Notes under the pieces: model-generated
What the model saw: the letters and a program-made list of their open reading frames with translations, nothing else
Told to the model about the DNA's origin: nothing
Database searches by the model: none
Position numbers and translations under genes: made by a program
Shown here: piece by piece, positions 6,479 through 15,754 of the stretch
How positions within the stretch are numbered: position 1 is the first letter of the stretch
How the letters are laid out: each line of letters starts with the position of its first letter
Assembly (NCBI RefSeq): GCF_001898575.1
Contig: NZ_MKUD01000072.1
Location: 14,576 to 78,575 of the forward strand
Reading direction: 5' to 3'
Origin: Spirosoma sp. 48-14
Lineage (GTDB): Bacteria > Bacteroidota > Bacteroidia > Cytophagales > Spirosomataceae
DNA: 64,000 nt

Positions 6479-7168
6479 TTAGGCTTTTGCCAGTAATTCA
6501 TCCGCTAATTGCGTCAGGCCGATGGTGGCGGGTTCGGGGATGAAGGTGACGTTGGCGCGTTTGTGCATATCGGGGATATTGGGGTCTACAACGTAGATGG
6601 GCACGCCGTCCCGAACGGCATAGACGAGGCCAGCCGCCGGATACACATTCAGCGACGTTCCAACCACAATGAATAGGTCAGCCTCGTAGGTGATGTCCAG
6701 GGCAACATCCATCATCGGTACGGCCTCGCCAAACCAAACAATATGTGGGCGAAGTTGCGAACCTTTTTCGCAGAGGTCGCCCTCCTTTATTTCCCAACCC
6801 TCAATGTCATATACCAATGATTCATCTACGGTTGAGCGCGATTTGAATAACTCGCCGTGCAAATGAACGACTTTCGAAGACCCCGCTTTCTCGTGGAGGT
6901 TATCGACGTTCTGCGTAATCACCGTTACGTCGTATTGCTCCTCCAGTTTTACCAGAGCATAGTGTCCCGCATTCGGTTCTACGCACAGGGCCTGTTTTCG
7001 GCGCTGGTTGTAAAAATCCTGCACCAGTGCAGGATTGCGTTGCCAGGCTTCGGGCGTGGCTACGTCTTCAATCCGGTGATTTTCCCAGAGGCCATCGGAA
7101 GCCCGGAAGGTTGGTATACCGCTCTCAGCACTTATACCAGCACCAGAGAGCACAACAATTTTTTTCAT
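6479..7168 (-). CDS. SIR2-family NAD-dependent protein deacylase (CobB-like)
   Basis: A 229-residue sirtuin catalytic core. Motifs in order: GAGISAESGIPTFR (9-22), FYNQRR (52-57) with the Tyr-x-x-Arg pair that marks class III sirtuins able to remove succinyl or malonyl groups, QNVDNLHEKAG (86-96), and HLHGEL with catalytic His104. The four zinc-binding cysteines found in E. coli CobB are absent; the equivalent segment has only one Cys, before EKGSQLRPHIVWFGE. It uses NAD+ to remove acyl groups from lysines in the cytoplasm. It lies 18 bases downstream of the GH20 gene on the same strand. Family call is firm; acyl preference is inferred from the YxxR motif. Confidence 0.88.
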   Translation of the reverse strand: MKKIVVLSGAGISAESGIPTFRASDGLWENHRIEDVATPEAWQRNPALVQDFYNQRRKQALCVEPNAGHYALVKLEEQYDVTVITQNVDNLHEKAGSSKVVHLHGELFKSRSTVDESLVYDIEGWEIKEGDLCEKGSQLRPHIVWFGEAVPMMDVALDITYEADLFIVVGTSLNVYPAAGLVYAVRDGVPIYVVDPNIPDMHKRANVTFIPEPATIGLTQLADELLAKA

Positions 7169-7186
7169 ACGTTTAGCTGGTATGGC

Positions 7187-9472
7187 TCATTCAACCACAA
7201 TTTCATCCGTTGCAAATTTCGTTTTTTGTCCCGCCCGTGGATGGTCGGGTGGGCAAACGCCTGCGTTTTTAGCGCGAATGCGAACGTAGCGGGCGCGGGC
7301 CGTTTTGAAATCGGCCACGACCGGCAAAATATCCCAGGGACCAGTTAGCTCATACTTAACGGGCTGTGAGATCGCTTCTTTATACTCCGTGCCATCTTTG
7401 GATAGCGCAATATCGACCGACGTAGGTGGAAAGGTCTGCTGGAGGATGATTTTCAGGAAGTTGAGCGATACTTTGGTTACGCTCGTTACATCGCCCAGAT
7501 CCAGTGTCACTTCCATGTCGTCATTGAAATTCACCCATTGACGCTTATCGCGTGGCGTTTCTCCCCGAACACCATCGGTTAATTTGGTCATGGCTGGGTC
7601 GGCGGTCGGATCGGGGGCTATTGTGTACTTGTAGGATTTATTCTTGCCTTTGTGAAGCGTAAATGTTTGCGTTAAGCGCCCTCCGGTGGGAGTCATGGCC
7701 TTGACCGTTGCGGTTTTGGTTAGGGTAAAAGGGCCGATGTATTCGGTACTTTTTTCATTCGGTTCTTTGCCATTGATGGTGTAAAAAATCTGGCTGTCCG
7801 AATCCAGTTTGTTTAGTTTCACCTGAAGTTGTCCCTGATCGTTGGGTTGCGTACTGGCCGAAATATCAAACAGACGCCTGGCGTAGTTGACGGGAATAGC
7901 CGATAGTTTAGGCAGGTGGTTTTTGAGCCGCTGAGCAAAATCCTCGAAGTTGTGCGGTCCGGCCTGCATCCAGCCAATTTCGGCCAGGGCAATCGCGCGT
8001 GGGTAGGTCATGTACTCAACAACGTCGGGCGTAGGCATCATTTCAGTCCAGATATTCCCCTGTACGCCCAGTACATACTTCTGTTCATCGGTCGATAGTT
8101 CGGTGGGCATGGGTTCATAGGCATAGACCTGATCCAGTGGCAGATAGCCGCCAATAGCCAGCGGTTCAGTAGCGGGGTTCCCCTGGTAGTAGTCGAGGTA
8201 GCAGGTGTTGGTGGGCGTCATGACCACAGTATGTTTTTGTTTGGCCGCTTCAATACCACCCGTTGTACCGCGCCAGCTCATCACTGTAGCATTAGGAGCC
8301 AGACCCCCTTCCAGGATTTCGTCCCAGCCAATAATCGACCGGCCTTTTGTATTCAGAAACTTCTCGATGCGCCGGATAAAGTAGCTCTGGAGTTCGTGCT
8401 CGTCTTTAAGCCCATTCTTCCTGATTAACTCCTGACAAAACGCGCTCGCTTTCCAGGCCGTTTTCGGGCATTCGTCACCCCCGATATGGATGTATTTACT
8501 GGGAAACAGGGCGATCACCTCGGTCAATACGTCCTGCAAAAACGTGAAGGTTTTTTCCGATGGGCAATACACATCCTCCGAAATGCCCCACTGCGTACGA
8601 ACTGTATACCCTTTGGCCGGGTCGCAGCCCAGTTCGGGGTAGGCTGCCAGAGCCGCCTGAGCATGACCAGGCATTTCGATTTCGGGAACAACCGTTACAA
8701 AACGGCTTTGCGCGTATTTGACCACATCCCGAATGTCGTCCTGGGTATAAAAGCCACCAACGGGCTTCCCATCGAACTGTTGCGGGTAATTCTGGTAGTT
8801 TTGACCGACGACCGTTTCGGCCCGTTTGCTGCCAATCTGCGTCAGTTTGGGGTATTTTTTGATTTCGATACGCCAGCCCTGGTCGTCGGTCAGGTGCCAG
8901 TGAAACGTATTCTGCTTGTGCATCGCCATCAGGTCAATAAACTTCTTGACGAACGACACGGGCATAAAATTCCGGCCAACGTCGAGCATCAGGCCCCGGT
9001 ACCCAAAGCGAGGTTTGTCGGTGATGGCACAGGCTGGCATCGACAGTGCACCCTGACCGGCTGGCAACAGCTGTCGCATGGTTTGAGCGGCATAGAAAAG
9101 GCCTTTAGGAGTTGCGGCTTCAGCCAGTACCTTGCCAGTGGTTACCGTCAGTTTATAGCCTTCGTCACCCAGATTCAACTTTTTATTTAACGTCAGGAAA
9201 ATGTTGGCTCCTTTGGCTAATGCCGGATTGAACGGGGCTACCGCTAGTGAAACTCCATTCGCTGCTTTGACCTGTCCGGCAAAGGTTTGTGCCACGCTAC
9301 GAACACTGGCATCGGTGGCTGGGGCGATCACGATCCGGGTGGTATTAGTCAGGGTAAACTGGCCATTTTGTCCCGAAAAACGGGCAGGAAAGGGAATCAG
9401 GTTATATTGATTATCAGTTTGGGCGAAAGCGGTGGTGGACAGTACAAGAAAAAAAAGCAGGAAATGTTTCAT
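7187..9472 (-). CDS. Beta-N-acetylhexosaminidase, GH20
   Basis: Secreted hydrolase releasing terminal GlcNAc or GalNAc, acting on chitin, peptidoglycan or glycoprotein fragments in the periplasm or at the surface. The start chosen (9472) begins MKHFLLFFLVLS and gives a clean signal peptide ending in AFAQ; an upstream in-frame ATG at 9535 would add 21 non-signal residues. An N-terminal GH20b-like domain is followed by the catalytic barrel, with HWHLTDDQGWR and the Asp333-Glu334 pair in HIGGDECPKTAWK that drives substrate-assisted catalysis. The C terminus has a chitobiase-like YTINGKEP region and a carbohydrate-binding-like sandwich domain. Length (761 residues) fits multi-domain GH20 enzymes. 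Confidence 0.92.
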   Translation of the reverse strand: MKHFLLFFLVLSTTAFAQTDNQYNLIPFPARFSGQNGQFTLTNTTRIVIAPATDASVRSVAQTFAGQVKAANGVSLAVAPFNPALAKGANIFLTLNKKLNLGDEGYKLTVTTGKVLAEAATPKGLFYAAQTMRQLLPAGQGALSMPACAITDKPRFGYRGLMLDVGRNFMPVSFVKKFIDLMAMHKQNTFHWHLTDDQGWRIEIKKYPKLTQIGSKRAETVVGQNYQNYPQQFDGKPVGGFYTQDDIRDVVKYAQSRFVTVVPEIEMPGHAQAALAAYPELGCDPAKGYTVRTQWGISEDVYCPSEKTFTFLQDVLTEVIALFPSKYIHIGGDECPKTAWKASAFCQELIRKNGLKDEHELQSYFIRRIEKFLNTKGRSIIGWDEILEGGLAPNATVMSWRGTTGGIEAAKQKHTVVMTPTNTCYLDYYQGNPATEPLAIGGYLPLDQVYAYEPMPTELSTDEQKYVLGVQGNIWTEMMPTPDVVEYMTYPRAIALAEIGWMQAGPHNFEDFAQRLKNHLPKLSAIPVNYARRLFDISASTQPNDQGQLQVKLNKLDSDSQIFYTINGKEPNEKSTEYIGPFTLTKTATVKAMTPTGGRLTQTFTLHKGKNKSYKYTIAPDPTADPAMTKLTDGVRGETPRDKRQWVNFNDDMEVTLDLGDVTSVTKVSLNFLKIILQQTFPPTSVDIALSKDGTEYKEAISQPVKYELTGPWDILPVVADFKTARARYVRIRAKNAGVCPPDHPRAGQKTKFATDEIVVE

Positions 9473-9535
9473 GCGTTCCGTGATACAACGATGGTTTTTC
9501 TGCAAAATAGCGATGATTTCGCAATGGTGTATCAA

Positions 9536-9569
9536 ACAAACAGCCTTCCGGTCGGGGAAGGCTGTTTGT
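9536..9569 (-). terminator. Intrinsic terminator of topA
   Basis: Perfect 14-base stem (9536-9549 with 9556-9569) and a 6-base loop, beginning 18 bases after the topA stop. On the minus strand the stem is followed by TTTGAT. Position, GC-rich core and T-rich exit support an intrinsic terminator separating topA from the GH20 gene. Confidence 0.7.
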
Positions 9570-9587
9570 AAAGAACTGTTCTCAATT

Positions 9588-12269
9588 CTATTTCTTCGAG
9601 GCTACTTTCTTGGTTGCCGCCGGTTTTTTTGTGGCAGCCGCTTTACCTGACGCTTTCGTGGCAGCGGCTTTTTTCGCCGGGGCTTTCGTAGCGGCTGGGT
9701 CGTCACCCGCCAGTGCCAGGCAGTCTTCAAGGGTTAGGGTTGCGGGGTCAACATCTTTCGGGATGCGGACATTTCGCTTGCCAACAGCCAGATACGGCCC
9801 ATATTGCCCGTTCACCACTTTGATTTCCGGGCGTTCGGCAAACTCCTTGATGTATTTATTGGCTTCCTGCTGGCGTTTGGCTTCGATCAGTTCAATGGCC
9901 CGTTCAAGCGATAGTCCAGCTATCGACTCATTCCGGGGAAGCGAAATATACTTCTCATCGTACTTTACATACGGACCAAAGCGACCTTTGCCGGTGGTAA
10001 CGGGTTTGCCCAGGTAATCGCCCAGTGATTCGCCGAGAGCTTCGGCTCGTTTTTGCTGAATGAGCTGAATAGCCCGTTCAGCATCAATCGAATACGGATC
10101 ATCTTCCTTCGTCAGGGAAACGTATTTATCGTCGTGCTTCACGTAGGGGCCGAACTTACCGATGCCAATGGTCATAGCCTTGTCTTCGAAGAAACCGACT
10201 TCGCGGGGTAGGGCAAACAAATCGAGGGCATCCTGCAAGGTGATGGTTTCAATGAGTTGGCCATCGCGCAGATTCGCAAACCGCGGTTTATCTTCATCGC
10301 TGGCTTCCCCGATCTGTACGTAAGCACCATATTTACCCAGTCGGGCCGATACGGGTTTTCCTGAAGCCGGGTCCAGACCTAATTCGCGGGCTCCGGTTTT
10401 AAATGACCCAACCGACGATCCCTGAATTTCTTCGATATTTTTGTGGAAATCGCCGTAGAAACCTTCCAGCATTTTCTGCCAGTTGATCTTGCCATCAGCA
10501 ATTTCGTCAAACTCTTTCTCAACCGTCGCTGTAAACTGGTAATTAACAATGTCGGGGAAATATTCGACCAGAAAATCATTCACCACAATCCCCGTATTCG
10601 TTGGGAAGAGCTTCGATTTCTCGGAGCCGAAGGTTTCTTTACCACTGGTTTCGGTAATGTGATTCTGCTGGAGGGTGAATTCCTGATACTTCCGTTCCTG
10701 ACCGGGCTTGTCCTGTTTAATCACATAGCCCCGATTGATGATGGTCGAAATGGTCGGTGCGTACGTCGACGGGCGGCCGATGCCCATTTCTTCCAGCTTT
10801 TTTACCAGCGATGCTTCGGCATAGCGAGGCTGAGGGCGGGTAAATTTCTCCGTGGCTTTCATCTGGCCGAGGTTTAGCACCTGACCAATGGTAAGCGGTG
10901 GCAACATCCCTTTAGCCTCTTCATCGTCCTCGTCGTCTTTCGATTCGAGGTAAACGCGTAAAAACCCATCAAATTTAATGACTTCACCCTGGGCGACGAG
11001 TTCGCTGGGGAAGGTTGTATTTTGGGCCTGCGCCTGCGGATTGAATTTAACCTGTTTGGCTGGATCGTAATCCTCGCCAAACACATCGAAACTCAGATCC
11101 TGCTCAAGTTGCGTGCCATTAGCGAATTTAATGCCGATGGTAACGATGGTCCGCTCAAGTTGCGCGTCGGCCATTTGGGAGGCAATAGCGCGTTTCCAGA
11201 TCAGTTCGTACAGTCGTTTCTGATCGCGGTCGGCACCCGCATTCCGGTCGTTGAAATTGGTTGGCCGGATGGCTTCGTGGGCTTCCTGGGCCGACTCATT
11301 TTTGGTTTTAAACTGACGAGTCTGTACGTATTTAGGGCCAAACTCGGTTTCAATCTCGGTTTTTGCCTTATCAATGGCCTCCTGCGACAGATTGGTCGAG
11401 TCGGTCCGCATGTACGAAATCTTACCGGCTTCGTACAGGTTTTGCGCCAGGCGCATGGTGCGGTCTACCGAATAGCTGAGTTTACGCGAGGCTTCCTGCT
11501 GTAAGGTAGAGGTTGTAAACGGCGGAGCGGGGGATTTTTTGGCTGGTTTTACCTCCAGATTCTTGATCGTGAACGTAGCACCTATGCAGGCTTCCAGAAA
11601 CTTACGCGCTTCTGCGGAGGTTTGGAAGTTCTTGGGTAACTCGGCATTTAACACCTTAGAGCCATCGACAATAAACTGAGCCGTGACTTTAAACGACGAT
11701 TTTGTCGAGTGTTTGTCAATCTCCCGTTCGCGCTCGACCACTAGCCGCAAAGCGACTGATTGTACCCGACCTGCCGACAAACCTGTGCTCCCGCCTTTAA
11801 TTTTCCGCCACAACACTGGCGACAGTTCATAACCGACTAAGCGGTCCAGAACACGACGGGCCTGCTGGGCATTGACCAGATCGACATCAATGGTTCGGGG
11901 CGTTTTAATCGCGTTCAGAATCGCATTTTTGGTGATTTCACGAAAAACAATGCGTTTGGTATTATCGCGCAGGCCCAGGGCTTCTTTCAAATGCCACGAA
12001 ATGGCTTCTCCTTCGCGGTCATCGTCAGTGGCCAGCCAGACTTCTTCCGCCGACTTTGCCAGGGATTTGAGTTCACTGACTAATTTCTTTTTATCGGGGG
12101 ATATTTCATACGAGGGTTGAAAGCCATTGGCAACATCGACGGCCAGCCCATCTTTGGGCAGATCGCGTACGTGGCCAAAGCTGGACTTTACCAAAAAATC
12201 CTTACCCAGATAGCCTTCGATGGTTTTCGCCTTCGCCGGCGACTCCACTATGACTAAGTTTTTCGACAT
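9588..12269 (-). CDS. topA: DNA topoisomerase I (type IA)
   Basis: Relaxes negatively supercoiled DNA by single-strand passage. At 893 residues it opens with the Toprim motif VIVESPAKAKTIEGYLG; LATDDDREGEAISWHL carries the metal-binding acidic residues, and the nucleophile is Tyr286 in ISYMRTDSTN. The C-terminal region has no zinc fingers but at least four topoisomerase C-repeats of the form GxFGPYVKxDDKYxSL (for example GKFGPYVKHDDKYVSL and GRFGPYVKYDEKYISLP). It ends in a Lys/Ala/Thr tail of about 35 residues, likely unstructured and DNA-binding. This architecture is common in Bacteroidota. It stands alone, with its own terminator downstream. Confidence 0.97.
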   Translation of the reverse strand: MSKNLVIVESPAKAKTIEGYLGKDFLVKSSFGHVRDLPKDGLAVDVANGFQPSYEISPDKKKLVSELKSLAKSAEEVWLATDDDREGEAISWHLKEALGLRDNTKRIVFREITKNAILNAIKTPRTIDVDLVNAQQARRVLDRLVGYELSPVLWRKIKGGSTGLSAGRVQSVALRLVVEREREIDKHSTKSSFKVTAQFIVDGSKVLNAELPKNFQTSAEARKFLEACIGATFTIKNLEVKPAKKSPAPPFTTSTLQQEASRKLSYSVDRTMRLAQNLYEAGKISYMRTDSTNLSQEAIDKAKTEIETEFGPKYVQTRQFKTKNESAQEAHEAIRPTNFNDRNAGADRDQKRLYELIWKRAIASQMADAQLERTIVTIGIKFANGTQLEQDLSFDVFGEDYDPAKQVKFNPQAQAQNTTFPSELVAQGEVIKFDGFLRVYLESKDDEDDEEAKGMLPPLTIGQVLNLGQMKATEKFTRPQPRYAEASLVKKLEEMGIGRPSTYAPTISTIINRGYVIKQDKPGQERKYQEFTLQQNHITETSGKETFGSEKSKLFPTNTGIVVNDFLVEYFPDIVNYQFTATVEKEFDEIADGKINWQKMLEGFYGDFHKNIEEIQGSSVGSFKTGARELGLDPASGKPVSARLGKYGAYVQIGEASDEDKPRFANLRDGQLIETITLQDALDLFALPREVGFFEDKAMTIGIGKFGPYVKHDDKYVSLTKEDDPYSIDAERAIQLIQQKRAEALGESLGDYLGKPVTTGKGRFGPYVKYDEKYISLPRNESIAGLSLERAIELIEAKRQQEANKYIKEFAERPEIKVVNGQYGPYLAVGKRNVRIPKDVDPATLTLEDCLALAGDDPAATKAPAKKAAATKASGKAAATKKPAATKKVASKK

Positions 12270-12719
12270 ATCGGTTTTTCAGGTTGATGCGATTTCCGCG
12301 CTTGTTTTGTCGCAAAGCATCTATATAACGCTCAGATCGGTTTCCGGTTTTGAGCTGCTTTTTCAGACCGACCGGCCCAAATATAGACGCAAAAGCACTG
12401 ACTTGTACAAATGGCCAAGTTAAGTGTAACGAAACAAAAGCGGGGGATTGGCAGCCCAACGGGCTATTTCGGTTGTAAATGTATAACATAAACTGTGCCT
12501 GTTCCGTTCGGAATCTGACAAAGAAATGCCTCAAAATGAGCTGGGAAGGATGATCATGGATCGTATAAACGACACCAGATAATGCACATAAACACGAAGT
12601 CGACCACGTCGTACAGGCATGAAGAATTTTTTAATTCAGATGTTCAGGCTGGCACTTACAGCCTACCCGTTTACCGGAATGTATGATGTTGTCAGAGGCT
12701 GGCCTGGAAAACCAGCATT
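12270..12719. other. Intergenic stretch upstream of topA
   Basis: No convincing gene. Open frames here are short, lack homology-like composition, and one overlaps the topA start. It must hold the topA promoter on the minus strand. A weak GCTGG/CCAGC stem near 12693-12713 may end transcription of the histidine-kinase gene, but has no T-tract. Confidence 0.5.
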
Positions 12720-14924
12720 CTAGTTAGGTAATTTAATGATGAACTCTGTGCCTTCTCCTGCCTGCGTATGAACCTGGATTTCGCCATTATGCCCTTTAGT
12801 AATAATGTCATAACTCAACGATAGCCCCAGTCCAGTGCCCTGACCAGTCGGTTTTGTGGTAAAAAATGGCTGATAGATTTTGTGAAGAATTTCGTTGGGA
12901 ATGCCTATTCCATTGTCATGAACACAGATGAATACAAAGTCTTCATCTTTTCTTGTTTTGACCTGTACCCTTGGCTTGTAGTCCTGATCGGCTTGTTTTT
13001 GTTTGGACTGGATTGCATAGAAGGCATTATTGTATAGGTTAAGTAATACCCGACCCATATCCTGCGGCACCAGATTGACCAGACCAACCGAAGGATCAAG
13101 GTCAAGTTGTAACTCAACGTTAAACGATTTGTCTTTGGCCCGTAGCCCATGGTAAGCGATACGTAAAAATTCATCGACCAGGTCGTTTAACTTGGTCGGT
13201 TGCTTTTGCCCGCTACTACTTCGGCTGTGTGCCAGCATGCCTTTTACGATGGAATCGGCCCGTTTACCGTGGTGCGTAATTTTTTGCAGGTTCTGGGTTA
13301 AGTCGCCCATAATTTCCTCCGCATAGGCTTTTTCGGAGTCGGGCAGTTGCTGGATGGGCCCTTCTTTCAGTTCCTCAATCAGTTCGGTCGATACTTCGGA
13401 AAAATTGTTCACGAAGTTGAGCGGGTTCTGGATTTCGTGGGCAATGCCAGCCGTCAACTCCCCCAGAGAAGCCAGCTTCTCCTGCTGAATAAGTTGATCC
13501 TGCGTTGTTTTTAGCTCTTCCAGCGAATGCCTTAAAGCTGCTGTTCGGGCTTCTACTTCGCGCTCCAGGCGTTCGTTCTGTGCCGCAATCAGCCGATTAC
13601 GCTCAATTTCCTGTTCTTTTTCGAGCTGTTCTTTTTCGATGGCCTGCTGAATAACCTGTTGTCGAATCAGTTTATACCGATTCATAAGTGCCCCGGTAAA
13701 TACGATAATCATCCAGGCGAAGCATGCACTTTCTACATATTCCACATTTTGATAAATGATACGGGGAAGGTCTACATTAAAGTACATACCCAGTATTGCG
13801 GTTGTCAGTGTGAAAAGCCAGAGCAGGAAAAGTGGAGTAAGGGCCAGCAGGAGATACCGCGCTTCCAGTAAACCCTGCTTCATCCGGCTATACGCCATGA
13901 ACATACAGAGGCCGTAGATGAACCGGATCAGTACTTCGATCAGTATGGCCCATTCGTCCATCGGAATAATCGGTGTACCATAGCCAATAATCTGTACGAT
14001 ATTAGCTACTACGGTTAAGATCAGCGCAGTCGAAATGATCTTGTCCAGCCGGGCCAGGGATGAGGGTGGCTGAAGTAACTTCCGAATTGACTGTATGAAA
14101 AAGATAAAAAAGATAATGAAGAAAAAATTGGCAATCAGTTTGACCTCGTATGGATATTCTTCAAAAAAGGCTAACTGAAGGCGGTAATGATTTCGATCTA
14201 ACACAAAGAAAAACAGACAAATGCCGAAATAGAGGTAGACTCTGTCTTTGATTGAATAATAGACGAATACATTGTAGCAGGAGGCCAGGAATAATATACC
14301 GATAATAATCCCTTCAATGAGGTAATTTTTCCAGCCTTTTTCGGTCACTATGTTTTTAAAGACGGCTTCCATACGCCCCTGTTCGGTTTGTAACTGGGGC
14401 GACAGATAGGTAAGGGGAGGATGCCATAAGGTATTGTGAGCCCGCTCATAAAGGATGGTTTCCTGACCGGGTGATAGGGTAAAAAAAAGTCTGGCCCGTT
14501 CTGGGCTCCCATTATGGACAGGGAGCTCGCTAAATGGAACAAGATCACCCGTTTGCTGGTGTTGCCATTCGCCCGTACTGTCCTGCCTGTATAAATCGAT
14601 ATAGTCGCTGTTAAAATCACAGTAATAGACGCGCAATGGGTGAGGCAGAGCGTTTTTAAGGCGCATGCGCATCCAATACGTATGCGCATGACGATGGCGC
14701 GAGTAAAATTTGTCGTATCGAAAAGAGGGGTGGTTTAGAACTTGCTTTAACGTAAATGCCCCGTGTGTATCCTCCAGGATCTGGAAATGAGTTGTATCGA
14801 GCCGGAAGAAAGCTGAATCTGTGCTTATTTCGAATACTGGAGGCAGGTTGTGTTGCGCCTTTACGGAAGCGATCAAGCCTAACCATCCCCAAAAAAGAAA
14901 AAGAAATGTTTTCACCAGCGACAA
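12720..14924 (-). CDS. Membrane sensor histidine kinase with 7TMR-DISM input
   Basis: A 734-residue two-component sensor. A signal peptide (residues 1-23, cut after VKAQ) leads into a periplasmic 7TMR-DISMED2 carbohydrate-binding-like domain (about 35-175). Seven membrane segments of the 7TMR-DISM module follow (about 200-415), then a Glu/Arg-rich coiled coil (about 420-480). The transmitter has the H-box GELTAGIAHEIQNPLNF with His496, and a HATPase domain with DNGIGIP and GTGLGLSLSYDIITKGHNG. No receiver domain and no cognate regulator adjoins it, so its partner is encoded elsewhere. Ligand unknown; DISMED2 domains are thought to sense sugars or small molecules. Confidence 0.92.
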   Translation of the reverse strand: MSLVKTFLFLFWGWLGLIASVKAQHNLPPVFEISTDSAFFRLDTTHFQILEDTHGAFTLKQVLNHPSFRYDKFYSRHRHAHTYWMRMRLKNALPHPLRVYYCDFNSDYIDLYRQDSTGEWQHQQTGDLVPFSELPVHNGSPERARLFFTLSPGQETILYERAHNTLWHPPLTYLSPQLQTEQGRMEAVFKNIVTEKGWKNYLIEGIIIGILFLASCYNVFVYYSIKDRVYLYFGICLFFFVLDRNHYRLQLAFFEEYPYEVKLIANFFFIIFFIFFIQSIRKLLQPPSSLARLDKIISTALILTVVANIVQIIGYGTPIIPMDEWAILIEVLIRFIYGLCMFMAYSRMKQGLLEARYLLLALTPLFLLWLFTLTTAILGMYFNVDLPRIIYQNVEYVESACFAWMIIVFTGALMNRYKLIRQQVIQQAIEKEQLEKEQEIERNRLIAAQNERLEREVEARTAALRHSLEELKTTQDQLIQQEKLASLGELTAGIAHEIQNPLNFVNNFSEVSTELIEELKEGPIQQLPDSEKAYAEEIMGDLTQNLQKITHHGKRADSIVKGMLAHSRSSSGQKQPTKLNDLVDEFLRIAYHGLRAKDKSFNVELQLDLDPSVGLVNLVPQDMGRVLLNLYNNAFYAIQSKQKQADQDYKPRVQVKTRKDEDFVFICVHDNGIGIPNEILHKIYQPFFTTKPTGQGTGLGLSLSYDIITKGHNGEIQVHTQAGEGTEFIIKLPN

Positions 14925-15017
14925 TCGTTAGCGTTTGCTATGAGGTACGGATGCCCAAAATACGCGATTTGCCAGGATAAACCATCAGTTACTGGCGGTC
15001 GTATGTTAATGACACGA

Positions 15018-15503
15018 TCAGGTTGACGATTTACCAGATAAAATATTCAGATCAGGTTGAGCATATTTATACACCTTAAAATACAGGGTGGTTTTGGTTT
15101 GATAAACCCCTTCAATCTTCGAAATTTCGTTAATAAACTCGACCAGATCATGGTTGGTAGGGCACATCACATCCACTTCCAGGTCATAATCGCCTGAGGT
15201 ACTGGCCAGAAAACTAACTTCAGGCAGTTGGGCAATCTGTAAAGCAACTGGCTCTTTCCGCGTTGCTGGTCGCACGTATATGGCAATATGCGCATACGCC
15301 CGAAAACCAACTTTATCGGGGTCGACCCGCCCAACAATACTAATGACCCCTTCTTCGAGCAGTCGATTCAGCCGCGTTCGGGCCGTTCCAACCGATACAT
15401 TCAGGTGTTCCGCAATTTCGGTAAACGACATTCGGCCATCTCTCTGTAGGCAGGAAAGAATGGCGAAATCCAGATCGTCCAGTACACTACTATTCTTTTC
15501 CAT
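15018..15503 (-). CDS. Lrp/AsnC-family transcriptional regulator
   Basis: A 161-residue feast/famine regulator. The N-terminal helix-turn-helix reads LDFAILSCLQRDGRMSFTEI then LNVSVGTARTRLNRLLEEG (about residues 10-50); the C-terminal RAM (ligand-binding) domain follows with the characteristic STSGDYDLEVDV (about 99-110). Such proteins form octamers and respond to amino acids or related metabolites. It diverges from the mmsA gene that opens the pyrimidine-degradation block, across a 250-base region holding a nested inverted repeat. It is therefore the best local candidate for controlling beta-alanine or branched-chain catabolism, which is an inference from position. Confidence 0.9.
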   Translation of the reverse strand: MEKNSSVLDDLDFAILSCLQRDGRMSFTEIAEHLNVSVGTARTRLNRLLEEGVISIVGRVDPDKVGFRAYAHIAIYVRPATRKEPVALQIAQLPEVSFLASTSGDYDLEVDVMCPTNHDLVEFINEISKIEGVYQTKTTLYFKVYKYAQPDLNILSGKSST

Positions 15504-15514
15504 AGCTGTTTTTC

Positions 15515-15648
15515 GACAGGATTTACAGGATGTACAGGATTGTGTTCATGCAAATAAGCCTGTGCGTAGATTTTATCCGCTTGAGCCCCGATTTGAGGAT
15601 ATTGATTAGATCTACGCAAAAAATCCTGTACATCCTGTGAATCCTGTC
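15515..15648. repeat. Nested inverted repeat, ACAGGATT family, divergent region
   Basis: Outer 27-base arms at 15515-15541 and 15622-15648 differ at one position only. Each arm is built from three variants of a nine- to ten-base unit (ACAGGATTT, ACAGGATGT, ACAGGATT). A second dyad, GCGTAGAT (15564-15571) with ATCTACGC (15610-15617), nests inside it. It lies upstream of both the Lrp and mmsA genes, so it cannot simply be their terminator. Related arms occur near 26830 and 31631-31707. Confidence 0.85.
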
Positions 15649-15754
15649 AGAAACTATTTGTCTGTAAAAATATTGTTAAAAATTGACTTGTATCTAACTA
15701 TTTTTTAGTTTGCATACTCTATTTCTGCAAAAAATGTAGTACCTCAACAAAGCC

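Noticed and set aside
8486-9190. Plus-strand open frame of 234 codons opposite the GH20 gene
   Set aside because: Antisense to the catalytic barrel, including the GGDE region; codon bias of the real gene explains the open frame.
10443-10877. Long plus-strand open frame (144 codons) opposite topA
   Set aside because: It lies wholly antisense to conserved topoisomerase sequence and its composition is that of a shadow frame; no motif.
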